Shown piece after piece: positions 13,791 through 25,383 of a DNA stretch of 64,000 bases; positions within the stretch are counted from its first letter, which is position 1, and each line of letters begins with the position of its first letter. The position numbers and the translations under genes are program-made. The notes beneath the pieces were generated by a model. The model worked only from the letters and a program-made list of their open reading frames with translations, did no database searches and was not told the DNA's origin. This DNA is from Costus lasius (Eukaryota; Streptophyta; Magnoliopsida; Zingiberales; Costaceae), in contig CM050454.1 of the NCBI GenBank assembly GCA_027563935.2, positions 22,255,501 to 22,319,500 on the forward strand. The letters are read 5' to 3'.

Positions 13791-15741
13791 TTATTATCAC
13801 AATTTATTGAAATTTGTGGATTGATAGATGTTGCCATTGGTATAGAGGAACAAAGGTTTTTAATCTAATCTGCTTCTAAGCAAGCTAGATCAAGTGCTAC
13901 TAACTCTGCTTCTATGGTGTTTCTAACTATGATATTTTGCTTAGTGGATTGCTAGGAGATGGCTCCACCACCTAGGGTGAAAACATATCTAGAAGTAGAT
14001 TTGACGTTATTGGAATCAGAAATTAAATTAGCATTACAAAATCCTTCTAGGATAGAGGGAAATCCATTATAAGTTATGGTGTAAATAGATATTTCTTTTA
14101 AGTATTTGAAAACTCTTTTAATAGCAGTCTAGTGAAGTTCACTAGGGTTATTAATGTACCTACTGAGCCTGGAGACTACATAGGCTATATCTGGTTCGAT
14201 TTTGTTAGCAAAGAAAAAAAAGAGAACCTAGAGTCTTAGAGTATGATTATTGTCTTACAGCATATTCTTGATTTTTAAACAAGTGACAGTTAGGATCATA
14301 AAGAGTAGATAAAGGAGAGGAGGAATTAAATTTAAATTTATCTAAAATTTTATCTACACAGTGAGATTGAGAGAGAGAAATAGAATTTTAATTTCTTTTT
14401 ATTTTCATTCATAAGATTACATTAGCTTCTTCTATATCTTTCAAGTCAAAATGTAGAGATAGAAATTTTGTAGTGTCTTTTATCATATCATGATTATTAG
14501 AGAAGATCAGGATGTCATTTACATATAGGCACAAGAGAGTAAAACAAGAGTTTACAGATTTATAGTAGAGACAATTATCAGAGTCATTGATTTGAAATTC
14601 ATATGATAAAATGGTCTTATCAAATTTTTCATGCTATTATTTAGGTACTTACTTAAGTCTATACAAGGATCAAACTAATTTACAAATCTTCCTTTCACAA
14701 CCCTATACTATAAAACTTTCAGGTTTGTGTCATATTGATTTCTTCATCAAGGTCTCCATGAAGAAAGACAATTTTAATATCCATTTGATGAACCATCAAT
14801 CCATGGAGAGGAGAAATCTAATAGTGGTGATCTTAGCAACAAGCACATAGGTGTCAAAGTTGTCAATATCGACTTTGCCAGAAACCTTGAATAACCAAGC
14901 GTGCCTTATACTTTCTAACACTTCCACCAGTTCTCAACTTTTTCTTAAAGACCCATTTACATCATAGAGGTTTATTTTCAGAAGGTAGGTTAGTAAGAAT
15001 CCAAGTGTTTTTGCTAATAATGGATTGAAATTTATTATCAATACATTCCTTCCAAAAAGGAGCATTTAGAGAACTGAGGGCTTCATGATAGGTTTTTGGC
15101 ATGTCATTAATCATGTAAGTGGTTTAGCTATTGGTTTAGGATGTTGAGGTGAACTATTGTGATCTTCTAAGTTTTTAGATTTTGAAGTTGAATCGTTATT
15201 TATAACAGGAGGGAGGGCATGAGGTTTGAAAGGATAGACATTTTTAAAGAAGATATCTCTTGATTCAATAAATGTGTTGTTAGAAATTTCTAAATTTATT
15301 ACTAAACATTTATAGGTGTTTGAATCAAGTGAGTACCCTATAAAAATAACATGTATAGTTTTAGGACCTATTTTCTTTCTTTTAGGTTTAGGTATATTTA
15401 CCTTTGTTAAGCAGTCCCCATATTTAAAGGAATTTTAGGTTAGGTTTATACCATTTCCGTATTTTATATGGTGTTTGCATTTTATTTTTAGATAAAATCC
15501 TATTTTGAATGAAGTAGGCTAAAAGAATAGCTTCCCTCCACAAGTTCTGAGAAGCTCCAGAACTAAGTAGTATGACATTCACCATATCTAGTAGGGTTTT
15601 ATTCTTTCTTTTTGATACTCCATTAAATTGAGGAGAATAAGGAGCAGTGATTTGATGAATTATCCTATGTTCTTGATAGAATAAGGGCTCATTTGGCCCC
15701 GCCTCCACACAACATTTGAGGTAAAAGTTGTGAGAAGCCAC
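13791..15741 (-). pseudogene. pol: Ty1/copia polyprotein relic (integrase, RT, RNase H)
   Basis: Read on the minus strand, the copia order integrase, RT, RNase H is visible. The integrase C-terminal core is a 105-codon frame at 15424-15741 with TAPYSPQFNGVSKRKNKTLL and SGASQNLWREAILLAY. The RT follows around 14430-14790, with YVNDILIFSNNHDMIKD as the catalytic box (first Asp of the usual YVDD changed to Asn). RNase H lies around 13800-13990 (NTIEAELVALDLACLEAD and ISINCDNKATNDL). Stops and frame changes are frequent. The integrase half is cut at 15741 where unrelated sequence starts. No gag, protease or LTR pair is attached. Confidence 0.85.
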
Positions 15742-16830
15742 GATTTGTAGCTTCTCACAACTTCTGATTTTCCTTCACCTTTTGAGGTAAAAGCCCCAAT
15801 TTTCTTGCCCTAATGATCGAGCATTCATGCAAAGAAGTGGCGCAAACGGAAGAACTCGGCGACAGAGGCGATTTTTGGAGATTTTCGGAGATTGAGATAC
15901 ACGATCATCATGATTTCTTCAGGATTCCTTCGGTTCATCGTCTCCTTCCCCTTAGCTTCGTTTTCTTATACTTTTCATTTCATTAAAAGAGAGATTTTGA
16001 GCGTTTCAATGACGATTGTAGCGTAAACCCTATTTCGGGGCTTGGTGGAAACCCTTTGAAGATTTTAATTGCAAACTTTGTATCTATTTATGTTATTTGG
16101 TATGAATTGTGAGCATATTTTACTTTGACGTATTTATTTCGTGGTTTTACCTTGGCCGAGTAATATCACATGTTAGTCGTTACGATTCATATCGAGAGAA
16201 GGATCGTAAGGGTCGAACCTCTGAGTAAAACTTGCGATACCCCGACACGAGAGTGCTTGGTCTTCGCTCGAGGATTTCATAGTCTGCTATAGAACTCATT
16301 GGGTTCATCTTAGAACGATCCACCACGAGAGTAGGAGGTCGGTCTAAAACGAACACCGGGGTGTATCACTCGAGAGAGGGCACCTTGTACCCTAGGGTTA
16401 GACTCCTTGTGCAAAACCAATAAACCAAGTAATTAATATCTTTCTTGTGCGATTAAGATTATCATCGTGGTGGAAGCCATAGCCCTGAAATCTCTCTCAT
16501 ATCTTTTCTCTACCGAAGTAGTTGCAATTGTTTGTTTTTGATTTCCGTCTTCAAAAACCCACGTTTCGATTCGCCTAGCTATTAGGACTCGGACTTTCTA
16601 GTACTCAACCTTGTTCCCTGTGGGATTCGACATCTTTTATATTACTTCGACATATCCGTGCACTTGTGGATCGTGTCAACATCCAAACAGCAAAAGGGTA
16701 GTGGCACCTAAGTTCATTGTTTATCATACTTGGCACTACCCCATGGATCAAAATAATAACAGTGGTACTGAAGCCAAGATGTCCCCACTTCTATGGCTTG
16801 GCACTGTTCTATCTCTTACTTAAAAAAAAG
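15742..16830 (+). repeat. gypsy-type LTR/leader relic A
   Basis: A phrase GCGTAAACCCTATTTCGGGG (16020) and, near the end, CCTGTGGGATTCGACATC followed by CCGTGCACTTGTGGATCG (16618-16672) recur in relic C (19757 and 20385-20435). Such wording is typical of the 3' part of Tat/Athila-type plant gypsy LTRs. Between these lies a run of ACGAGAGTAGGAG and TCGAGAGAGGGCACCTTGTACC, also matched in relic C. No coding sequence. Confidence 0.55.
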
Positions 16831-17880
16831 GCATCACATAGGGACTATGTGGTACTGATGCTATCTTTCCCATGACTTAATGCACAATTACCCCCTGTTT
16901 GAATGCTTGATCAATCATATCATTCATGTGAAATGTATTGTAGAGGTTTTTGGTAAGGTAAATTTGCATACTTTAATAGATTGCATGCATAATAATTGGT
17001 TTAATTTGCTTTCCATACTGCATTACAACCTAAAGACTTGTTGTGATTAACCTACAACCTAAATAGACCACTTTAAGCTAATTGAGATTCCCTATTTCAT
17101 GTCATCACTGTGTTCTAGACAATTCAATTACTTGAGGATAAGCAAAGCTTTAAGTCCGATGTATTTTGATGACATGCAAATATATGATATTTCGTGGCTT
17201 AATTTTATCATTATTTCAGAGTAAAATGCATGTTTTGTCTCATTTATGCACTTAAATGCTTCATATTCTTTAGAACATTCACTTTTCCTCTATTTTATTG
17301 AAATGTAGGTATTTTGCCTCAAAATTGGTGGAATTTGAAAGATATGAAGATATGGGACAATTCCTCATGATGAGACGAAGCTACACATGAAATTTCAGCC
17401 CTATCGGAGTCCTCTACGCTCTTCACAGCCATGGGTGTGTATCTATGCACGACTGTGCATGAGCTGACCACTCCAGGCTTCACCGAGCAGTACACAGGCA
17501 TGGCCGTGCATCCATGCACGGCCGTGCATCGTCCCATGCAGCTTCGATAGGCGCTCGGTTTTTCAGCCATAACTTTCTATTTTGGAAACGGAATTGGACG
17601 AAATTTTAGGGAGACCTTCCTAACTCACACACGGACGTTTTGGGACTGAAATCATTGGATTTGATCAGGCGATTGAGGAGAACGAGGCAAAAGGGAGACA
17701 ACCTAGGGTTCAGGGCGATTTTCTAAGCGACAACACTGTTCCGGCGTGATTCTTCCTCCGTTCTGATTACACCGAAATTTATCGTAATTTCTATGCCATT
17801 TTGTTGATGGTTTTGTGTCATATTCATAGACTTTGCTTATTTTTATGCCCTTTTTATCAATATTTGCATAATCTACACTC
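16831..17880 (+). repeat. LTR-like segment with CACGGCCGTG palindromes
   Basis: No gene. Positions 17430-17535 hold several near-palindromes built on TGCACGGCCGTGCA and CATGGCCGTGCATCCATG. In my recollection, wording of this kind is common in LTRs of Tat-lineage gypsy elements. The rest is AT-rich. Confidence 0.45.
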
Positions 17881-19700
17881 TTTTCTATTTCTAATGATTT
17901 TCAGGCAAAAAGGCATGTTTTTCAGTTGATCTCGAGCAATCCAAGTGCATAATTGAATTCACAACATCAAAAGAAGATCACACGTCAATTTTCAGAAGAT
18001 TTGGAGCTTTAGAGAAAATTACGGCACCCCCAATATATCCTTTACGGTACCGTAATTTGGAGGTTTATCGGGCAGAGAATCGATGAACGTTACGGCACTA
18101 CTGTAAATATCTTTACGGTGCCGTAATGAACGGGCGTTTTTAGATAGAAACTTTGAGACGCTTACGGCGCTACCGTAATCATCTTTACGGCACTGTAATT
18201 GGAGTCGATTTTCCACCCGAAAGATTGTTCACATTACGGCAGTACCGTAAAGAACAATACGGTACCGTAATTCCAGAAGAATTTCACCCGAGAGCTCGCT
18301 GTCCAGTTTACGGCAGCACCGTAAGATTCATTACGGCCGTAATTGTGATGTTGCTCACGACTTTCCCGGTCAACTTCGAAGCCCGATTTTTGCGCGGTTG
18401 ATTGCGGATGATCCAGGCCCTTATATTCAAATCTATAAGAAGGGAAAAGGAGCCATCGACGAGACGAAGCCAAGCACACCAAAAGCCCCAATTTTGATCC
18501 ACCGGCCAGAGAGAAATCAAAGTTCACGCCGCCTAGGGTTCCGCCGCCGCGACCAATTCCGGGCATCTCCGGCCTTGAAATTTGAGTGGAAGCTACGCAT
18601 AGAGGAGAAGAAGACACCCCTGAAGTTTCAACGTGATCAGAGATCAGACGGAGGAGAAATCACCAGAAAACCGAGCGCCGCCGCTGTTCGCCCATATTAC
18701 GGCCGTAAACATCTTTATGGCCGTACCGTAATTTTTACTCCTCCTCTGTTTCAATTTTCTTCATCATGAATCATTGTAATCTTCCCTCTATGATTGCTTA
18801 AACCTCTTTTGGGACATGGGGGAGTAATTCACTTGAGTTTTAATGACTAGATAACTATCTTTCTATTATTTCATCTTGTTTAATCTTAGCATGATGATTT
18901 TACTCATGTGATGTTTTGTCCTTAGACTCTCCTCAGATCTATATTACTATTTGTGTTTTAGAATTTTCGCTATTGACTGAAAAGTAATTGCTTGAGAATT
19001 TGGAACCCTAGAATTGCATGATAGGAACCCCTTTTAGGTTAGTTATTGTTTGTTTGATTCTAGTAAGCTAACTGTCATTATAATAATATAAATCTAGGAT
19101 TGAGTCTAAGCTTTCAAACGTGGAGATCTTGTGCGAAAGCAAAGATCGGAACGTTAGAGAACCTTGAGTAAAACTAGTGTCGAGATTCGGAAGCACAAAA
19201 GTGATCCTTGAGATTCCACTAGAGATTATCGACTTAGAACTCGGATGCACGAAAGTGATCCTTGAGTTCTCAGTTGATGATTTACTTATCATTAGCATTG
19301 GGACAACTCTTACGCGAGAGCGAAGATTTATCCCTGCATGGTTGTCTACACGAAAGTGAGATAATCCTTTTATTCAAGTAAATTGCATCTTTGTCATGTT
19401 GAAATTAAACTGATGAAATCTCTATTCATGTCTAGTCATAAAAATTAAAGTGAACAAAACCCTAGTCCCAACTTCTCTCTCTGATAATTCCATTTTAGCG
19501 CTATGATCTTCGTTTGCTAGTTTACACTCTTTCGATTGCCTAGATAGTGAAAAATCAATTATTTGATACTCAGCAGCATAGGTCTCTATGGATTTGATAC
19601 TTTCTTTATTACTTCGAGTATCCATACACTTGCGGACACAACACGTTCCTACGTGGATCTTCGTGTTGGACCTTCTTCCATCAAGGATCTACCCTTCCCT
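17881..19700 (+). repeat. LTR/leader relic B with TTACGG...CCGTAA array
   Basis: Between 18018 and 18345 and again at 18693-18735 the sequence is packed with paired half-sites such as TTACGGTACCGTAAT, TTACGGTGCCGTAATG and TTACGGCAGCACCGTAA, spaced some 30-60 bp. Downstream is the phrase shared with 11560-12660, then repeats of GATCCTTGAG and GAAAGTGATCC (19200-19270). Short frames across the array (e.g. 18019-18216) are by-products of the repeat. No coding domain recognised. Confidence 0.6.
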
Positions 19701-20456
19701 TTGGTTTGAATTCATTTGCATGAGAGATTTGAAGTATTTCACGATGTATATGATAGCGTAAACTCTCTTTTCGGGGTTTGGGCGTAGCCCACTGTATGAA
19801 TGTTGAATTTTATGACTTGATATATATATTTCTCTATTTATCTTTGTTCTTATTCATGTCTAGGATGTTTTCATTCATGTTTATGTACTGGTCATATGTA
19901 TGCATGCTTTAGATGTTGTGGGATGGACTGAGAGGTGAACCACAATTATCGGAATCCCTTAGACTGGACTAGTGATTTCGTTTGGCGAGAGCACTCGAAA
20001 TCACCCGAGGAACCCTAATCCTTCACAGAACCCATTGGATCCGCTTAACCCGGTAAGCCACGAGAGTAGGAGACTTGTGTTAAGTCGGATACCAGACTGT
20101 GTCCTGAGAGGGAGCACGTCTGTACCTTAGGAAGGATTACCTTGAGAACTTAGATAAAACTCGATTAGAACATCAAGCCTTAATATTTCTTCATATTTCA
20201 GTGCGGTGAAACCCGATACCCCGATTCTCTCTCATAGACTTAAAACCCCGATTGTTTTGCTCTCTGCTCTACTTGATTTTAGTTTGCTTTAGTTTAATCT
20301 CTTGTACTAGGATATTAGCCATTTCTCCATTAATCATTAACCTAGTTATTAGTTGACTAATTAGTTAATACTTGACTCCTAGTCCTCGTGGGATCGATAC
20401 TTATTATATTACGCAATAGACCGTGCACTTGCGGTAGCAGCCGTCTAGGCCTTATC
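19701..20456 (+). repeat. gypsy-type LTR/leader relic C
   Basis: It parallels relic A: GCGTAAACTCTCTTTTCGGGG (19757-19777), a cluster of GAGAGTAGGAGAC and TGAGAGGGAGCACGTCTGTACC, and an end reading TCCTCGTGGGATCGATAC then ACCGTGCACTTGCGGTAGC (20383-20437). It stops where the 84-bp minisatellite begins. Confidence 0.55.
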
Positions 20457-20460
20457 AGAT

Positions 20461-20995
20461 ACCAGCAATTTAACCCTAATTCTTATGAAATTAGGGTTCC
20501 CCCTTGGTATCCCCATCATGGACAGGGTGTCTATTATCGTGGATACCATCTATTTAACCCTAATTCTTATGAAATTAGGGTTCTCCCTTGGTATCCCCAT
20601 CGTGGACTGAGTGTCCATCATCATGGATACCAGCTATTTATCCCTAATTCTGATGAAATTAGGGTTCCCCCTTAGTATCCCATCGTGGACAGGGTGTCTT
20701 TCATCGTGGATACAGGTAATGTAACCCTAATTCTGATGAAATTAGGGTTCCCCCTTAGTATCCCCATCGTGGACAGGGTGTCCATCATCGTGGATACCAG
20801 CTATTTAACCCTAATTCTTATGAAATTAGGGTTCCCCCTTGGTATCCCCATTGTAGACAGGGTGTCCATCATCGTGGATACTAGCTATTTAACCATAATT
20901 CTTATGAAATTAGGGTTCCTCCTTGGTATCCCCATCGTAGACAGGGTGTCCATCATCGTGTATATAGGTAATGTAACCCTGTTTCTACTTAATGC
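20461..20995 (+). repeat. 84-bp minisatellite, left array
   Basis: About six and a half units; starts of the TAACCCTAAT phrase fall at 20471, 20555, 20639, 20722, 20806, 20890 and 20974, a period of 84 (once 83). Each unit holds an inverted repeat (AACCCTAATT, 5-7 bases, then AATTAGGGTT) followed by TATCCCCATCGTGGACAGGG and CCATCATCGTGGATACC. The period is 28 codons, so open frames run through it, but these are repeat artefacts. Confidence 0.92.
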
Positions 20996-21044
20996 ATAAC
21001 CTAATATAGTTTACTTTTCATAGTTTTTAGATATTTTCAATAAT

Positions 21045-24000
21045 ATGAGCTCCCAAAGCACGAGTTCCAATGGAAGTTCAAGTTATGGTAGTGGTAGTAG
21101 CACAAGCTCTGACGCACATGCTGACATAAGTAGATATAGGGTTAAATACAAGACATGTGTTAGAAAGCTAGATAAGTCCACAAAGAAGAAGGAAGTACCT
21201 CGACCGCGCATGAGTAGGTGCTCAATGCACCGAATGAATAACTTTTTATCCAGATTACCACAAGGGACAAGGATTAAGGACTTACTGTCTACAGCTCCCT
21301 TTGGCCATTTGGTTCAAGGGCCATCAGTCCAGCTGGATTCTGTTGCACTAAAGTATTTGATAGCCAACTGGGATAAAGATAGGAAGAGATTTAATGTGAA
21401 TGGTAATTTTATGGAATTCACAGTTTCAGATGTCGCAGTCATCCTAGGACTGCCAAGAAGAGAGGAATTGATAGACTTTGATCAATTTAGTGAGTCCCCA
21501 TTTTACAATGGGGAATTTAAAGGGAAGACAATAACGTGTTTGATATTGGAAAATAAGCTGCGGATGGCCTTTGAAGAGGAAGATGAACTAAATAAAGGTT
21601 ACCTTGAAGACAGAGCAGTTGTTCTGGATCTGCTATATATATGCTGTATATTTTTATTTAGTAGAATAAGTTATAGCTTAGATGACTTTTTAGTAGACGT
21701 TATTGAAGACCTATCCAAGGTCGCACAGTATGATTAAGCTGAAGCAATATATTGTTATATGACCGACGAGGTGACAAGGTGTATAGAGAAAAAAAAAGCC
21801 TAGTAGATTCTCTAGATGTGTCATTGTGCTCTGTGTAAGTTTTCTTCAATTGAACATATTATTCATTTATGGTAATTTAAAATTTGTAATTACATTTAAT
21901 ATAATGTCCTCTTTGCAGGTTTGGTTGTATGAGCATTGTACATTGTACAATGAGTATAGGGAAGATGAATTTGAGAGTATATATCCTCGCCTATTCCGAT
22001 GGTCCAAAGTGAAAATGGGCTGAAAACTGACTTATCATAAACTTACTTAGCAAATGAAAGTTAACACAGTATGTTTACTACTTGTATGAGATAATTGTTT
22101 ATTACTTCGTTGGTTAATCATGATGTTAATATGCGCAGATCATTTTTGACCTAGTTCCCGATGTACATGAGATGGTTATTTGTCATTTAGCACCGTCTCA
22201 TGCTAAAGAGGCAGAACAGCATGCTGAAGAGCAGGAAGCAACCGCACTATTGTATAGAGACACTTTAAGTTATTGATATGTTAATTTCCTATTCGGGCTC
22301 ATATAGTAATGTATGGAACTAAAAGTGCTTAATGGCCTTGTTTATTAGATAAATAAGATGGAAGCCAGAATTGATGAGCTTCTTAAAGAGAATAAAACAC
22401 TAAAAGTAGAGTTGCATTCACATGTAAATGTAAGTCCCCCTTTGTTATGTTATATTTAATGGTTACATGATTGTCTTATATGTTGAAAGGTCTGAATGAT
22501 ATATATTTTGGTAGGTAAATAATCCTTATACACATATAGAGGAGCTTATTCAGGGGACTAATACCTTGAAGCCCCATGTTTATGAACTGCTTTAGGAAAA
22601 CCATGACCTGAAGGAGCTGGTAAGTTTGTCTATATTTGAGATATTGAATTTAATAACTTTGTTTGTAACAATAATATAATGTATGATAAGTTCATCTGTG
22701 ACATTGTTAGGTGAATAAGTCGGAAGCACGCATTGCTGAACAGCTTGCTGAGAATAATAATCTGAAAGAGGTTGCAGAATTGCAGAGTTATGAGTTTGCT
22801 GCAAAGCTACAGAGTCTTTCAGCAGAGAATAAGGGTCTGAAGGATTCTTCAGACCTAGCCAGTCAGCTGACGAAAGCTGACCATGAAACACGAATAAACC
22901 AACTACTTGAAGAAATCAGTAGTTTGAAAGAGGCTGCAGTAATGCAGCATGATGAATTCAATAAAAGAATTATGGTGATAGTCGAAGAGAACAATAAACT
23001 TAAAGCACAGTTGAAAGTTGTCTCAGAGGGGCAGGAGGAGGAGGATGATGATTAAGTGAATTGGGAAAAGGATTCAGGCAGCTGGGCCGACATTGATACT
23101 ACATTAGGGCCAGATATTTCTTCCACTAACCAAGTGCAAGGCATGAGCCAATTAAAAGGGAACAGATCCAGGAAACTTTCAAGGGCACTATCAAGCCCAT
23201 ATACACAAGGAAGGAAAAAGCCCAAAGTAGTTGCGCCAGTGGTTGTGGACGAGAATGCACCTGATCCTATCCACGAAGATAAGGTAACTCTAAAAAATTA
23301 ACCACATTTCTATTTGTTATTTTAGGCAGTTAGTTATGTTTACACATGAGTTTTGTGTCTTCAGTACATACCTAGGAAAGATTATGCTGGACGCGACCTA
23401 TTAACACCGGCAATGAAAGAAGATATTGATACCTTCTTATCATGGGACTTACAGCTTTTTAATGAATAATCTCCATGAACATTATAGAAAGCGTCAATTT
23501 GCTAGGTGTTGTTCAATGAACTAGTGAGCGATTCGGTACGTATCATTTCAGTCTTGCCGCATTTTGTAAGTATCAATTTGGGGATGAACTAATTCTTATC
23601 TATGTAGGTTATTGATGCCTATGCATCCTTTTTGATAGTACAGTTCAGTAAATACAAAAAGTCCAGAAAGCAAAAGATTCGTGGTTTTGGTTATATTTCC
23701 CCATTGTGCTACAATTATAAGGCACGAAAATTGCATGGTGCGGTTGTAGGCGAACTGGAGCATTTGCTAGGAGCCCGGATGAGATTCTTGAAGCGATTAC
23801 TTTGCCTCGTATACAACAACAATTACTGGTTCCTAATGTATTTTGATTTCATGCAGAAACAGATGTGCTTGTTCAATTCATTAAGCACCACCCATTTTGA
23901 CAAACAATTAGTTAGTAAATATGTACGTATCAATTTTAGCTTTTTACTTGGTGTTAGATACATTGATGCTCTTGCATTCAATTTTATTCCCTTTTGTAGG

Positions 24001-24150
24001 CACTCTATTTAGGGGATCATTTTGCCACTGAGACAAATGGGAAGCTGGACATGCGGCGTTGGGGAGTAGAGTGGCAGCAAGAATGCCCGATCCAGGAACC
24101 AAACCACCTTGACTGTGCATTGTTTGTGTTAAAGTGCATGGAATGTTAAA
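21045..24150 (+). pseudogene. DUF1985 / Ulp1-like (C48) protease gene, broken
   Basis: A Ser-rich start at 21045 leads to a 230-residue exon with a DUF1985-like domain (FMEFTVSDVAVILGLPRREE; VVLDLLYICCIFLFSRISY). It continues at 21919 with VWLYEHCTLYNEYREDEFES and PRLFRWS, typical of the end of that domain. A coiled-coil exon (22711-23052) has regular Leu/Glu heptads. The C-terminal part (23609-24150) looks like a Ulp1 cysteine protease, which in active members cleaves SUMO: NNNYWFLMYFDFMQKQM, then NHLDCALFVLKCME with the catalytic Cys at 24114-24116. The expected catalytic His before Trp is Tyr (TAC at 23824-23826). Stops occur at 21735, 22021, 22594, 23053 and after LFNE near 23467. It is therefore a relic and catalytically impaired. 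Confidence 0.78.
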
Positions 24151-24360
24151 TATATGATCGTCCCTTTGATTACTCCCAATCTGAAATGCAAAAAATTAGG
24201 GCTATAGTTAGCCTAGAACTTTTTAAAGGGGTTTTAAAGTCTGACTGGGTATAGAACAAGAATTATTGTATGGACAAATTGAATAAGAAGCTGTACAATT
24301 TGATTATGCTATCAATGGTAAATGTTCAATGATCACTATCTGGTTGGATTGTACACTTTA

Positions 24361-24720
24361 TTCAAGGTTTATCCACTATATTATTATTGGATCCACAATA
24401 TTATGTCTTATCCATAACATGTTTGCAGTTTTTTCTACAATATTACAAGTGTATCCACAATGTTGTATGGTTTATCCACGGTGCTATATGGCTTATCCAT
24501 GATGTTGTATGGTTTATCCACGATGTTGTATGGTTTATCCACATTATGTATCAGGCAATCCAGAATGTTGTATGGTTTATCCATGATGTTGTATGGCTTA
24601 TCCACGATGTTGTATGGTTTATCCACATTATGTATCAGGCAATCCACGATGCTGGATACCTCATCCACGATGAAAGACAAGGTATCCATGATGTTACAGG
24701 CTTATCCACAATATTGTTGA
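24361..24720. repeat. 21-bp tandem array in the Mutator-like element
   Basis: Units of the type ATGTTGTATGGTTTATCCACG repeat every 21 bp, with a higher-order variant ending ATTATGTATCAGGCAATCCA occurring twice (about 24541 and 24625). The TATCCACGATG core is the same as in the 84-bp arrays at both ends. It lies just after the protease relic. Confidence 0.88.
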
Positions 24721-24748
24721 CCAATCCATTGCTAAAAAATATCCCTTA

Positions 24749-24950
24749 CATACACCATCAATGAAAATTCATTCAAATTAAAAATATCATACATACAAAT
24801 GAATATTCTTTTTACATACACCATCAATGAAAATCCATTCAAATTAAAAATATCATACATACAAATGAATATCCTTTTTACATACACCATCAATGAAAAT
24901 CCATTCAAATTAAAAATATCATACATACAAATGAATATCCTTTTTACATA
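24749..24950. repeat. 66-bp tandem repeat, three copies
   Basis: CATACACCATCAATGAAAAT starts at 24749, 24815 and 24881, an exact 66-bp period with few differences. The array sits between the two convergent genes of the Mutator-like element. It has no coding content. Confidence 0.93.
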
Positions 24951-25383
24951 TAACTCTTCATTGCAATTGCCTTATACAGTTGGGAAAAATATACATTATA
25001 AATTATTCAGTCATATGTACACCTGACTTATCCATTCAAATTATCCTCCTGCTCCATGACATGTGAATATGCATCTGAGCACTACATCGTACAAAGAAAT
25101 TAGTATTTGTATCCAAGTTATTACAATAGAAGACGCTGCTTTAGTTAACACTAACATAAAAGGATGTAGTAGTATCCATCATCATAGCAGTGTACGACAT
25201 AACAGGGTGGGAACTAGAGGCTAGCTGCGAAGGGATCCTGAACATTACTTTAGAGTCCTACAAGCAAAATTCTACAACGATAAGTGAAAATAGCCAATAA
25301 GAGTATAATAGAAAAACACATAAACTATTTTTTTTTCACCTGTGTTGGTATGGACACAGACTCAACAAAAGCAGTAGTAGGAG

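Noticed and set aside
20388..20999. Two open frames of about 100 codons
   Set aside because: Same cause: translations of the left 84-bp array.
24387..24764. Repetitive frames with FIHDVVW-type repeats
   Set aside because: The 21-bp array read in three frames; it is not a protein.
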